Source: Proteobacteria bacterium UBA1844
GTDB taxonomy: Bacteria > Pseudomonadota > Gammaproteobacteria > Steroidobacterales > Woeseiaceae
Reading direction: 5' to 3'
NCBI GenBank assembly: GCA_002338615.1
Contig: DDIS01000132.1
Span: forward strand, 43,932-82,716
Length of the DNA: 38,785 nucleotides
Numbering within the stretch: the first letter of the stretch is position 1; every line of letters begins with the position of its first letter. Both the position numbers and the translations under genes were made by a program. Shown here piece after piece: positions 24,042 to 33,232 of this stretch. A model generated the notes under the pieces. It ran no database searches. It worked only from the letters and a program-made list of their open reading frames with translations, and was not told the origin of the DNA.

Positions 24042-24627
24042 CAGTCAGACCCCCTGCGCAAACATGGCCCGACAGTGCTGAGCCGTTCGACATCAATAGT
24101 ATTCTTGAAAAATGCCGCAAGACGGCCCCACCCTGACAGCAGCGCGGCTGCGCCCCGAAAATCCCAACGCCACCGACTTTCAGAGTTTGGCCCGTCATTT
24201 CTCGCGTATAGCTCAAATTCGCAGTGGATATTATCGAAATTAAGGAAAAGTTTCCATTATACGTTCTCCAATACCATATATCGGGACACTAAGGCAACGT
24301 CGACGCTTTGGCGCTAAGGCTGAGTCGCTGATGGCCATCAGGATCGCTATGGGGTCGGGCTGATCGTCGTAACTATCGGTAGGTGCACGACAAACTGGAA
24401 GATTACGAGAGAATTGACGGGAATGAGAGCGACCTGTCGCTGAACACCATCAAAAAAGTTGACGCTATTCCTAAACTCGGCAGCAAATGCGCCACAGAAT
24501 ATCAGACCCCCACGGCGCAGGCCGTTTCAGCCTTCAATGTGCCAAGTTAAAAAAGGCAGCGGCTAGTCATTGCTCAAATCCGCCCTAACTCGTATCGGCT
24601 CTTGCTGGCTGCAAGTCATTCGCACGG
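24042..24627. other. Gene-poor region upstream of the oxidoreductase cluster
   Basis: 586 nt with no convincing gene. A consensus TATAAT on the minus strand (24261-24256) could be a -10 for the cluster, but no good -35 precedes it and the leader would be over 200 nt. A perfect 14-bp palindrome, CTGATGGCCATCAG, lies at 24328-24341. A plus-strand frame from a GTG at 24383 to a TAA at 24550 would encode 55 residues that I do not recognise. It may be a gene remnant. Confidence 0.35.
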
Positions 24628-24891
24628 TCACTTGACGCCTTTATTATTTACGACTTTCTTGGCCCCATCCACTGCAGCAGTGATTTCGCCGGCGCTCTTC
24701 TTTTCCTGCTCGGTTTTAACAAAGCGACTCAATTGCACCGTCCCTTTGAATGTTTCAACGCTAATCGCGGTACCGCTTGTATCTTTGGATTCGAGCAGGC
24801 TGGTCTTCACTTTCGCAGTCAGCGCCGAGTCGCCGATATAGTCACCGGTACTCGATGTTGTTGCTGATCCCGCACAGCCGACAAGCAACAC
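24628..24891 (-). CDS. BON-domain lipoprotein (OsmY-like), start codon unclear
   Basis: Small periplasmic lipoprotein with one BON domain: DYIGDSALTAKVKTSLLESK, SVETFKGTVQLSRFV and a VDGAKKVVNN end. The lipobox LVGC is present. BON proteins are envelope-stress and phospholipid-binding proteins. From the GTG at 24891 the signal is only MLLVGC, too short to export. The frame continues upstream as NKKAILAAIAPA, a proper signal sequence. At the expected start there is AGG (24930-24928), with GGAGGA just before it. Either the ATG has been lost or an unusual codon is used. Confidence 0.75.
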   Translation of the reverse strand: MLLVGCAGSATTSSTGDYIGDSALTAKVKTSLLESKDTSGTAISVETFKGTVQLSRFVKTEQEKKSAGEITAAVDGAKKVVNNKGVK

Positions 24892-24988
24892 CGCGGGTGC
24901 GATCGCTGCCAGAATGGCTTTTTTGTTCCTATATCCTCCAACCAGGCTAGCTTGGTATCAGCGCAGTATCCGGCGACGTCCCAAAGTA

Positions 24989-25016
24989 TGGAAAGCAATC
25001 TTCATGTGCCTATAAT
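24989..25016 (+). promoter_or_regulatory. Predicted promoter for the 25194 gene
   Basis: TGGAAA (24989-24994), a 16-nt spacer and a consensus TATAAT (25011-25016). It would give a leader of about 170 nt before the ATG at 25194. The -35 match is four of six. Confidence 0.45.
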
Positions 25017-25193
25017 AGTTGCCGAACGACGCAAGGCGTTGGCCAGCATCGTATACTCGGATCCGGCAGCCTGTCTCGCTACGATTGTCCAGGCTCGACC
25101 GACTGCCCGGGCAAGCCATTTGCACATTAATGGCGCAGCGAGGACAACAATTCTTTGCCGCGCAATCTCGGAATGAGCGAAGGACATCAGCGT

Positions 25194-25706
25194 ATGAAGC
25201 AGATTAACTGGCGTGAAATTGTGGAGATCGTGGGCGCGGTAAGTATCGTCGCCGCATTGCTGCTGGTGGCCCTCGAATTGCGAGACGGCAACCGGATCAC
25301 GCGGCACATCGCAGAGACCGACACGCAGTTTGCGCTGTTGGAAAACTACGCCCGCCTCCAGTCCGCGCAAATGTCGAATCCTGAGTACGCCAGGCTGTTT
25401 GCGAAAGTGTCGACACCAAAGGGCCAGCTGATCACCGCGACGGAACAATCACAAATGCAGGCTATTGCGCGCCAGACATTAACTTTTTACCGCTCGGCGC
25501 AAATCGCTGCAGACCTCGGTTTCCTGTCGGACGAGCAACTTACGATGTACAGCAACGATCTTCGCAATACCTTGCATCATTACCCGGGCTTGCACGAGGC
25601 ATTTATTGACGCCTACGAGGAACTCGGCGACATGCAGGAAAAAGCCGTTTTTGCATCCCTCGCGGACATCGCCAAGGGGCAAGCGCCGAAACCTGCGGCG
25701 CCCTGA
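25194..25706 (+). CDS. Small single-pass membrane protein of unknown function
   Basis: A 170-residue protein that I do not recognise. One membrane helix (about 10-26, IVGAVSIVAALLLVALE) lies close to the N-terminus. A soluble, mostly helical domain follows, with Gln/Ala-rich segments and an Ala-Pro tail. The long soluble part likely faces the cytoplasm or periplasm depending on topology; the sequence does not decide. I chose the ATG at 25194, with AGGA about ten nt upstream, over the ATG at 25173. The gene at 25784 follows on the same strand after 77 nt. Confidence 0.7.
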   Translation: MKQINWREIVEIVGAVSIVAALLLVALELRDGNRITRHIAETDTQFALLENYARLQSAQMSNPEYARLFAKVSTPKGQLITATEQSQMQAIARQTLTFYRSAQIAADLGFLSDEQLTMYSNDLRNTLHHYPGLHEAFIDAYEELGDMQEKAVFASLADIAKGQAPKPAAP

Positions 25707-25783
25707 GACACAAACGAGCACCCAATTGCGCTATATTTAGAGCCGGTTCCGGAGATCGTCGTCGCCAGATAGGGGGAGCTGAG

Positions 25784-26191
25784 ATGCAAAAGACCCTGAT
25801 AGTCCTGTTCGTCGTGCTGATCGCCGTGTGGCTGTACTGGCGGCGTCGACAGGCGCGCAGCGTAGCCGATTCGGCAAAAATCCAGGACAAGCTTAGCAAT
25901 GACCAGGGCTCCCGGTATCATGCCGTGGCAATTCGCTACTCGCAGTTCGCATGTGCCGCAGCCAGGGACATTGAAGGTCATCGCTTTCTCGCGAGCACGG
26001 CGCCGCGTTTACCCTTACCGGGCTGCGATCGTGACAGTTGCGATTGCCGTTTCCAGCATTACGATGACCGGCGCTCGGGACACGACCGGCGCAGTCCATT
26101 CGCATCGGGTGGTCTTGCAGCGTCTACGGGCAAGTATGAGCAGGAACGCCGCCAGGGCGACGAACGGCGCCTCGATGATCAGGATCCGTAG
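25784..26191 (+). CDS. Small membrane-anchored protein with a Cys cluster and DRRSGHDRR motif
   Basis: 135 residues. An N-terminal membrane helix (3-18, TLIVLFVVLIAVWLYW) is followed by the basic stretch RRRQAR. The core has AVAIRYSQFACAAARDIEG, RFLASTAPRLPLPGC, and then CDRDSCDCRFQHYDDRRSGHDRRSP. The Cys cluster next to a repeated DRR motif recalls small uncharacterised proteobacterial proteins; the arginine motif is PilZ-like but no PilZ barrel is visible. The ATG has a strong AGGGGGAG ribosome site. Its end overlaps the convergent DUF2799 gene by 13 nt. The function is unknown. Confidence 0.75.
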   Translation: MQKTLIVLFVVLIAVWLYWRRRQARSVADSAKIQDKLSNDQGSRYHAVAIRYSQFACAAARDIEGHRFLASTAPRLPLPGCDRDSCDCRFQHYDDRRSGHDRRSPFASGGLAASTGKYEQERRQGDERRLDDQDP

Positions 26192-26811
26192 GCAACGACC
26201 GTGTTCTGGTAGTTCTCGAGTTCGCGTTCGTGTCGGGCTCGCTCGGCAATCAGCGCCTCGATATCGGTCTGGATGGAGCCGGCACGTACCGACAAGTCCC
26301 GAATATCAGCAAGCAACAATACGCGCTCCGCGGTGGTCGTTTCTGCCGCAATCAGCAGCGCTTCCTTGTCACGAATCAGGACGCGGATACGCTCCAACTC
26401 GTGCTCTTTTGCCGCAATGCGTGAATTCGCATTGTTAACATTGCTGCGCAGCTCGTACAACTCGTGTCCGACTCGATACGCATCGAGGAACTCCTCTTCC
26501 AGCGCCACGTCACAGACGCCGAGATAGCGAACACCGCGAGTACCGAGCTCATAGCCACGACCGGGCTGGCAGTACTGCACCAGGCCTTCATCCCTGCCCG
26601 CCTGGTAAGCGCGAAAATCCGCAGTGATGCCATGCTTCGCACAGGCCTCCCGATGATTCGCAAAATAGTCGGAGGTCATACCGCGGGAACCATCCTCGAA
26701 ACCGACAGCCGCCCAGTCGGTCGCGTTACACTCTTCGGGGCTCATTGACGAGCACGCGCCTAGCAACACGGTAAACAAGATACCGCATGACATTGCTATC
26801 CTGAACTTCAT
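26179..26811 (-). CDS. DUF2799 lipoprotein with coiled-coil C-terminus
   Basis: A 210-residue lipoprotein. The signal MKFRIAMSCGILFTVLLGAC ends in a lipobox cysteine at residue 20. A DUF2799-like region follows (about 25-115), with ATDWAAVGFEDGSRGM, HREACAKHGI and FRAYQAGRDEGLVQYC. The last 90 residues are a predicted coiled coil rich in Glu, Arg and Leu. The ATG at 26811 has GGAGGGG six nt upstream, which rules out the longer frame. It is divergent from the NERD gene. The role is probably in the envelope but uncharacterised. Confidence 0.88.
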   Translation of the reverse strand: MKFRIAMSCGILFTVLLGACSSMSPEECNATDWAAVGFEDGSRGMTSDYFANHREACAKHGITADFRAYQAGRDEGLVQYCQPGRGYELGTRGVRYLGVCDVALEEEFLDAYRVGHELYELRSNVNNANSRIAAKEHELERIRVLIRDKEALLIAAETTTAERVLLLADIRDLSVRAGSIQTDIEALIAERARHERELENYQNTVVAYGS

Positions 26812-26980
26812 ATCGAACCCCTCCGCCGATACCGGCTGCTGCTTCAATTCCCTCAACCTGGAATGCAGGCCACAACGATAACAATTGCCCGCGTTCTGCC
26901 GCGTGATCACATTCACGTTTACGGCATCCCGCCTGAACCGCAGCTGAAATCGTCGCAATCGACCGTCGCTATGCCCAGCG

Positions 26981-27000
26981 ACTGTGAACCGGGTCACAGT
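26981..27000. promoter_or_regulatory. CRP-type operator
   Basis: ACTGTGAACCGGGTCACAGT contains TGTGA-N6-TCACA, the CRP half-site arrangement, in perfect 7-bp arms. It lies in the 245-nt divergent gap, centred about 66 nt before the NERD gene ATG and 180 nt from the lipoprotein start. Class II spacing would place a -10 near 27020-27025, where a weak TAATCT is found. A Crp/Vfr-family or FNR-like regulator could bind. Confidence 0.65.
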
Positions 27001-27056
27001 GACGGTGCAATCCCGGCGCTAATCTGGACAAACCCGATTTTCATCGAGACCGTGCA

Positions 27057-27953
27057 ATGGATATGCAGGCAGTTGGGTCGGCCGCCACAATGGCACTCTT
27101 ATGCGCGCTGGTTTTCATGCTGGTTGCAAAATCCTGGCATCTGCTTGGCCAACTGGTCGGCCAGCCATCGAGTTTTGCGGACAGCATGATGAGTGAATCG
27201 GCGCAGCGCTTTCGAGACGAATCACAAAGCTTGTCCAGGAAGCAATCAACCTACCTTGGCGGTGCTGTTGTATTCGTCGTGATGTACGTCGCGGCAAGCT
27301 CGTTCCAGGGGCCGCAGATTTACGCCGGCTATCCCGTGTGGCAGCTTTACATCCTGTTTTCTGCGCTCGGTGCGGGCGCATTATTCGCGTTGTATCGCCT
27401 CGTGCGCACCTTTCTTTTGTACCGCGAGGTGCGCTTTCTCTGCGATGCAAATATTGCGATCGGCCATGCTTTGCATCGCATCGCGGTCGATTGCGGCCGT
27501 ACGTACCACGATGTGCCCACGGCGTCCGGGATCATCGACCACGTCCTGGTTGGCAAGCGCGGTGTGTACGCAATTCATGTACTTGCCAAAAGGCATCTAC
27601 GACGGGGCCAGGTGCGTCTTGACCACAACGAACTTCTTTTCTCCAACAGTGACAATCCCGTATCAATCGTAGCGACAGCCGCTGCGGGCAAGCGGCTTGC
27701 AAAAGAGCTGGGCGAAATCACCGGCCGCAACATTCGGGTTCGATCGGTGCTTGCCGTGCCCGGCTGGGACATCAGCGAGCAACTCAGCCACGAACACCTG
27801 CTGGTGAATGAACGCACGCTGCCAATGGTACGCGGCTGGAATGACCAGAGTGACTATCTGCTGGATGAAGAGATCAGCGCAATTCAGTCAAACCTTACCG
27901 CGCGCTGCATACGCCGCAAGTCGCGACGACTGCAGAATACGGGCCGCAGTTAA
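27057..27953 (+). CDS. NERD-domain membrane protein
   Basis: 298 residues. Membrane segments lie near 8-25, 66-80 and 92-110. After that comes a NERD (nuclease-related) domain, about 135-245, with the core IDHVLVGKRGVYAIHV and a following lysine-containing strand. NERD domains share the restriction-endonuclease-like fold; activity in this protein is unknown. A basic tail (CIRRKSRRLQ) ends it. The first of two close ATGs (27057, 27063) is taken. It converges with purA. The CRP-type operator upstream suggests carbon-source control. Confidence 0.82.
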   Translation: MDMQAVGSAATMALLCALVFMLVAKSWHLLGQLVGQPSSFADSMMSESAQRFRDESQSLSRKQSTYLGGAVVFVVMYVAASSFQGPQIYAGYPVWQLYILFSALGAGALFALYRLVRTFLLYREVRFLCDANIAIGHALHRIAVDCGRTYHDVPTASGIIDHVLVGKRGVYAIHVLAKRHLRRGQVRLDHNELLFSNSDNPVSIVATAAAGKRLAKELGEITGRNIRVRSVLAVPGWDISEQLSHEHLLVNERTLPMVRGWNDQSDYLLDEEISAIQSNLTARCIRRKSRRLQNTGRS

Positions 27954-27965
27954 CGCCATTTCGAA

Positions 27966-27982
27966 CCGGGCTTCGGCCCCGG
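27966..27982. terminator. UUCG-tetraloop hairpin between NERD and purA genes
   Basis: GGGC-TTCG-GCCC with two more G-C pairs beyond a bulged C lies in the 56-nt gap between convergent stops. Flanking TTTCGAA (27959-27965) and TTCGAAA (28013-28019) form an outer inverted repeat. No T-run is present, so it may act as a weak bidirectional terminator or an mRNA 3' stabiliser. Confidence 0.4.
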
Positions 27983-28009
27983 CAATTCAGCACTAATACC
28001 GCTCGGGGC

Positions 28010-29329
<1,320 letters not shown>

Positions 29330-29521
29330 CTAGCCACGCACGATAAACAGCAACACGAGTCCTGCGACAATGACTCCAAGACCCACAGAGCGGATATGGT
29401 TGTCGCCGAGGCGCACGATTTCCGCAACCATTTGCCGATATCGCCCGGGAGACGCAAACGGCAACAAGCCTTCAATAATCAGCACCAGCGCAACCGCCGT
29501 CAGTATTTCCGTCCAGAACAC
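29330..29521 (-). CDS. DUF2065 small membrane protein (YjeT-like)
   Basis: 63 residues with two hydrophobic helices (ILTAVALVLIIEGLLPF and GLGVIVAGLVLLFIV) and the conserved linker ASPGRYRQMVAEI between them. DUF2065/YjeT lies between hflC and purA in many gammaproteobacteria. Its function is unproven. The GTG start at 29521 is 19 nt after the hflC stop. Confidence 0.9.
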   Translation of the reverse strand: MFWTEILTAVALVLIIEGLLPFASPGRYRQMVAEIVRLGDNHIRSVGLGVIVAGLVLLFIVRG

Positions 29522-29540
29522 TGGCCTTTACCTGTGCGCG

Positions 29541-30413
29541 CTAGCGGCTGCCGTCGGATTTGTTCAGATAACGAAAGAACTCGTTATTCGGATCAAGGAC
29601 AAGTATGTCGCCCTGCTTGCCAAGGGAATTTCGATAGGCGTCGATACTGCGATAAAACGCGTAGAATTCTGGATCCTTGTTGTAAGCATTGGCATAGATC
29701 TCGGCAGCGAGCGCATCACCTTCACCACGAATTTTTTCGCTGTCCCGGTACGCATCGGCGGTGATGATGGTGACTTGCCGATCCGCGTTGGCACGCATCT
29801 CCGTAGCATTGGCTCGGCCTTCGGCGCGGCGCTCGTCGGCGATTCTTTTCCGCTCCGCTTCCATCTGCGCATACACGGAGCTACGCACATCGTCCATGAA
29901 TTCGACCTGCTTGACGCGAAAGTCCACAAGATCCACACCAAGGTCCGCGGCAGTTCCTTCTGCCCTGCCGAGCAAGTCTTGCATCAGTTCTGCACGCTCA
30001 AGCGAAATAGCCGCTGAAACCGTGCGCTTGCCAAACTCGGTTACCACCGCGTTCTTTACGATGTCGCCGAGTCGCATCTCGGCGACTTCTCGCACACCGC
30101 CTGTCGAGGTATAAAAGCGAACTGGGTCCGTAATCCGGTACTTGACAAAGAAATCCACCTCGAGCGCTTCGTTCTCGGCCGTAAAGATGCGTTCGGGCCG
30201 GTCGCTGATCGTCAGGATACGGTCCGAGAACTTGCGAACATTCTCAATAATGGGAATTTTCCAGTGCAAGCCAGGCTCGTAGGCGCCTTGTACAACCTCG
30301 CCGACCCGCAATTTGATTGCCTGTTCACGCTCATTCACCGTAAACAGCGACAGGCCCGCAACCACGATGACCAGGCCGACGATTATAAATAGTCCAAAAC
30401 GTCCGGAATTCAT
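29541..30413 (-). CDS. hflC: HflC, SPFH-domain regulator of FtsH
   Basis: Forms, with HflK, the inner-membrane SPFH assembly that surrounds and modulates the FtsH protease. The 290-residue protein has an N-terminal membrane helix (LFIIVGLVIVVAGLSLFTV), the segment VNEREQAIKLRVGEV, the SPFH domain and a long helical region with ERKRIADERRAEG. The C-terminus has DPEFYAFYRSIDAYR and the phrase LDPNNEFFRYL, typical of HflC. Its ATG overlaps the hflK TGA by four bases (ATGA), implying coupling. Confidence 0.97.
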   Translation of the reverse strand: MNSGRFGLFIIVGLVIVVAGLSLFTVNEREQAIKLRVGEVVQGAYEPGLHWKIPIIENVRKFSDRILTISDRPERIFTAENEALEVDFFVKYRITDPVRFYTSTGGVREVAEMRLGDIVKNAVVTEFGKRTVSAAISLERAELMQDLLGRAEGTAADLGVDLVDFRVKQVEFMDDVRSSVYAQMEAERKRIADERRAEGRANATEMRANADRQVTIITADAYRDSEKIRGEGDALAAEIYANAYNKDPEFYAFYRSIDAYRNSLGKQGDILVLDPNNEFFRYLNKSDGSR

Positions 30414-31546
30414 TGGCGTGTCCTCCGCTCGCGAGCATCCTTGTCTGCCTGGCTTTCATCCCTCGCCTGGCCTGCTGCCGGGGAGCCACTGGCGGACGCA
30501 CGATCCGCGCTGCTTGCAGGTAGGCGACTGCCCTCGAGTAACTTGTCAATAGGCAGGTACAGCAGGTTGCCGCTGCTCTCTGAGTCAATCAGCACCTTGT
30601 TGGACTTGCTGTACACCTCTTCAATAGCATCGAGATACAGTCGGTCGCGAGTCACCCGCGGTGCAAGTTGATATTCCACGAGCAAGGATTCGAAGCGCGC
30701 CGCCTCACCTTCAGCATTTTTTGTTACCCGGTCTTTGTAGGCGCGCGCATTTTCAAGGACGCGTGCGGCGTCACCGCGGGCGCGTGGCACGATGTCCCGC
30801 GCGTAGGCATCTGCTTCCAGTCGATAACGCTGGGAATCGTTACGCGCCTTCTGGGCATCGTCGACTGCAGCTTGCACGCCTTTCGGATAGTTCACGTTTT
30901 TCAGTGAAATTGAAGTAATGTCGATACCCGACTCGTAGCTATCGAGCGTGGTCTGCAAAACTTCGAGAGTGCGCGACGCAATTTCTTCACGCTGGCCGCT
31001 GACCAGGCTTTCGAGTTGACTGGTGCCAACAACCTCACGCAGCGCACTTTCTGTCACATCCTGCAAAGTCATTACCGGGTCTTCCACCTCGAAGCTGAAT
31101 TTGACCGGGTCCGCGCGACGATACTGGACCACCATGTCGATGAATACGTACTGCTCGTCGGCGGTCAACATTTCTGTCTGGTACGCGTATTCCGTAACCA
31201 CGATGGTGTTGACAACATCAACCCGTTCAACCGGCGTTGGAATATGCCAGTGCAGGCCCGGCAATGTCGTTTTCGTATACTTGCCAAAACGCTGAACCAC
31301 ACCACGTTCGGCTTCATCAACCCGATAAAAGCCCGTGAGCCCCCAGGCAAGCAAAGCCAGCACCACGATGAAGTAACCGCCGCCACCGCCCGGCACGCGC
31401 CGACCAACGCCGGAACCGCTGCCTCCACCGAACAGCCCACCGAGGCGCTTTTGCCAGTCCTGTACGATCTTGTCGAGGTCGTTCGCTTGGTTTTCACCGC
31501 GCTTCCACGGATCTTTCTTGCCGTTTCCAGATTCGTTCCAGGCCAT
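30410..31546 (-). CDS. hflK: HflK, SPFH-domain regulator of FtsH
   Basis: Partner of HflC in the FtsH-regulating complex. It opens MAWNESGNGKKDPW, followed by a Gly-rich segment with repeated GGG and a membrane helix (YFIVVLALLAWGLTG). The SPFH domain carries RFGKYTKTTLPGLHWHIP, and the C-terminal region ends in a charged, disordered tail. I chose the ATG at 31546 because MAWN is the family N-terminus. An ATG at 31567 overlaps the hflX stop (ATGA) and would add seven residues. Confidence 0.97.
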   Translation of the reverse strand: MAWNESGNGKKDPWKRGENQANDLDKIVQDWQKRLGGLFGGGSGSGVGRRVPGGGGGYFIVVLALLAWGLTGFYRVDEAERGVVQRFGKYTKTTLPGLHWHIPTPVERVDVVNTIVVTEYAYQTEMLTADEQYVFIDMVVQYRRADPVKFSFEVEDPVMTLQDVTESALREVVGTSQLESLVSGQREEIASRTLEVLQTTLDSYESGIDITSISLKNVNYPKGVQAAVDDAQKARNDSQRYRLEADAYARDIVPRARGDAARVLENARAYKDRVTKNAEGEAARFESLLVEYQLAPRVTRDRLYLDAIEEVYSKSNKVLIDSESSGNLLYLPIDKLLEGSRLPASSADRASASGSPAAGQARDESQADKDARERRTRQ

Positions 31547-31563
31547 ATTATCTCTGCTTGTAT

Positions 31564-32889
31564 TCATTTAATTGCTGCCACTGCACCAGGCTCGGGGTCA
31601 ATGCCCGACGTCGGTCGCACCAGATCGGCCGGGAGATTCTCATGCTTCAAGAAGCGTCGCAAATCCTTGTCCGCCATTTGTATTTCCACATCCCAGCCAC
31701 CGTCTTCGAGCTGTACTTCGTTCAATACGGCGCCAAGCGCGAACAATTTCGCGCGCTGCCTGCCCTGCGTGTGGCCAAGTCGAATGATGCCGTGCCGTGT
31801 TTGTGGCCGTAATCGCTCGCTAATCGCCTCCAGCAGTACCGGAATACCATCGCCGGTTGCCGCGGAAATCCACACGGCGCGCCGGAATCCACGTTTGCTG
31901 GCTGCGGCTTTGGGTTTTCGCTCAAGTTTATCGATCTTATTGTACACACGTATCTGCGGTACGCGATGTGCATCCAACTGTTTCAACACCTGATTGACCT
32001 GGCGCACGCGCTGCCAGCGGTGCTCATCGCTCGCATCGATCAAATGAAGAATCAGGTCCGCCTCGCGTGCCTCGGTCAGAGTCGAGCGAAATGCGGCAAT
32101 CAATTCATGCGGCAGGTCGCGCACGAAGCCCACGGTGTCTGCAATTATGACTTTGTTGCCGTCGGGCAGTTCGAGACGCCGCACTGTCGGGTCCAGCGTG
32201 GCAAACAGCTGGTCTTTCACCAATACACCGGCCTCGGTCAGTGCATTGAAAAGCGTCGATTTACCGGCATTGGTGTAACCGACCAGTGCAACCGTTGGAA
32301 TCTCTGCGCGTTCGCGATTGCGCCGATTCATGGCCCGGCGACTGTCCACCTGCTCAAGACGCGTATGGAGCAGCCGAATCCGATGATCGAGCAGGCGGCG
32401 ATCCGTTTCGAGCTGCGTTTCACCCGGGCCGCGCAGGCCTATACCGCCTTTTTGCCGCTCAAGGTGCGTCCAGCCGCGCACCAGCCGTGTCGACAAATGC
32501 TGCAGCTGCGCAAGTTCAACCTGCAGTTTGCCCTCAAAGCTCCGTGCACGCTGTGCAAAAATATCGAGAATCAGGCCCGCCCGGTCCAGCACGCGACATT
32601 TAAGCTCCCGCTCGAGATTACGTTCCTGGCTCGGTTTTAGCGCAGCCGACGAAATCACCAGGTCGGCGCTGTGCGTGGCGACGCGCGCGCGCAGATCCTC
32701 GAGTTTGCCGCTTCCAATATAAAAGCGCGGGTCCGGGCGTTTGCGTGCGCTGACAATTTCATCAACCACGATAGCGCCTGCGGAACGCGCCAGTTCCGCA
32801 AATTCTTCGCGTTCGGATGCATCAGGTACGCCGCCGGGGCCCGCATGGACGAGAATTGCCCGCTCGCCGCTTTGTGGCCGCTCAAACAA
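31564..32889 (-). CDS. hflX: GTPase HflX
   Basis: Ribosome-associated GTPase that splits stalled or heat-damaged ribosomes. The 441 residues show an N-terminal nucleotide-binding domain with DEIVSARKRPDPRFYIGSGK, a helical linker ending RGWTHLERQKGG and IGLRGPGETQLE, and a G-domain with GYTNAGKSTLFN (about 205), DTVGFVRDLPHELI and YNKID. The start is a TTG at 32889, 22 nt after hfq. The extra C-terminal tail (about 400-441) is acidic. Confidence 0.97.
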   Translation of the reverse strand: MFERPQSGERAILVHAGPGGVPDASEREEFAELARSAGAIVVDEIVSARKRPDPRFYIGSGKLEDLRARVATHSADLVISSAALKPSQERNLERELKCRVLDRAGLILDIFAQRARSFEGKLQVELAQLQHLSTRLVRGWTHLERQKGGIGLRGPGETQLETDRRLLDHRIRLLHTRLEQVDSRRAMNRRNRERAEIPTVALVGYTNAGKSTLFNALTEAGVLVKDQLFATLDPTVRRLELPDGNKVIIADTVGFVRDLPHELIAAFRSTLTEAREADLILHLIDASDEHRWQRVRQVNQVLKQLDAHRVPQIRVYNKIDKLERKPKAAASKRGFRRAVWISAATGDGIPVLLEAISERLRPQTRHGIIRLGHTQGRQRAKLFALGAVLNEVQLEDGGWDVEIQMADKDLRRFLKHENLPADLVRPTSGIDPEPGAVAAIK

Positions 32890-32911
32890 TCAGGGGCTCC
32901 AGTCGAGAAAA

Positions 32912-33157
32912 TTAGTCGTCATCATCTCCATCGTCGTCCGGCATGGGCAGGCGCACATTGCGCGCCGGCACAACCGTCGAGATCGCATGCTTGTAGACCA
33001 TTTGATTGACGCTGTTTTTCAGCAATACAACAAACTGGTCAAATGAATCGACCTGACCCTGCAATTTGATGCCGTTGACGAGGTAAATCGAAACCGGAAC
33101 CTTTTCCTTGCGCAGAATGTTCAGGAATGGATCTTGAAGTGATTGCCCTTTTGCCAT
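32912..33157 (-). CDS. hfq: RNA chaperone Hfq
   Basis: Hexameric Sm-like protein that pairs small RNAs with mRNAs. The 81 residues start [20 protein letters not shown] and contain Sm1 ([19 protein letters not shown]) and Sm2 ([11 protein letters not shown]). The C-terminal tail is short and ends in an acidic tip (PDDDGDDDD), comparable in character to the autoregulatory tip of E. coli Hfq. The ATG at 33157 has AAGGAGA upstream, which excludes the longer frame. It lies between miaA and hflX, as is usual. Confidence 0.98.
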   Translation of the reverse strand: MAKGQSLQDPFLNILRKEKVPVSIYLVNGIKLQGQVDSFDQFVVLLKNSVNQMVYKHAISTVVPARNVRLPMPDDDGDDDD

Positions 33158-33232
33158 GTCGGGTCTCCTTATTCTTGTTGTTGTTGAACACCACATCCCG
33201 GTGGCGCCGGATTGCCGTTTGCGGTGCTCTGC

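Noticed and set aside
24383..24550. 55-residue plus-strand frame starting with GTG
   Set aside because: No recognisable family or clear ribosome site; kept only as a possible remnant within the intergenic entry.
18433..28009. Active integrative element or insertion sequence
   Set aside because: No integrase, transposase, terminal repeats or target duplication were seen in the block.
31016..31993. 325-residue plus-strand frame across hflK and hflX
   Set aside because: Spans two conserved genes on the other strand with no domain of its own.
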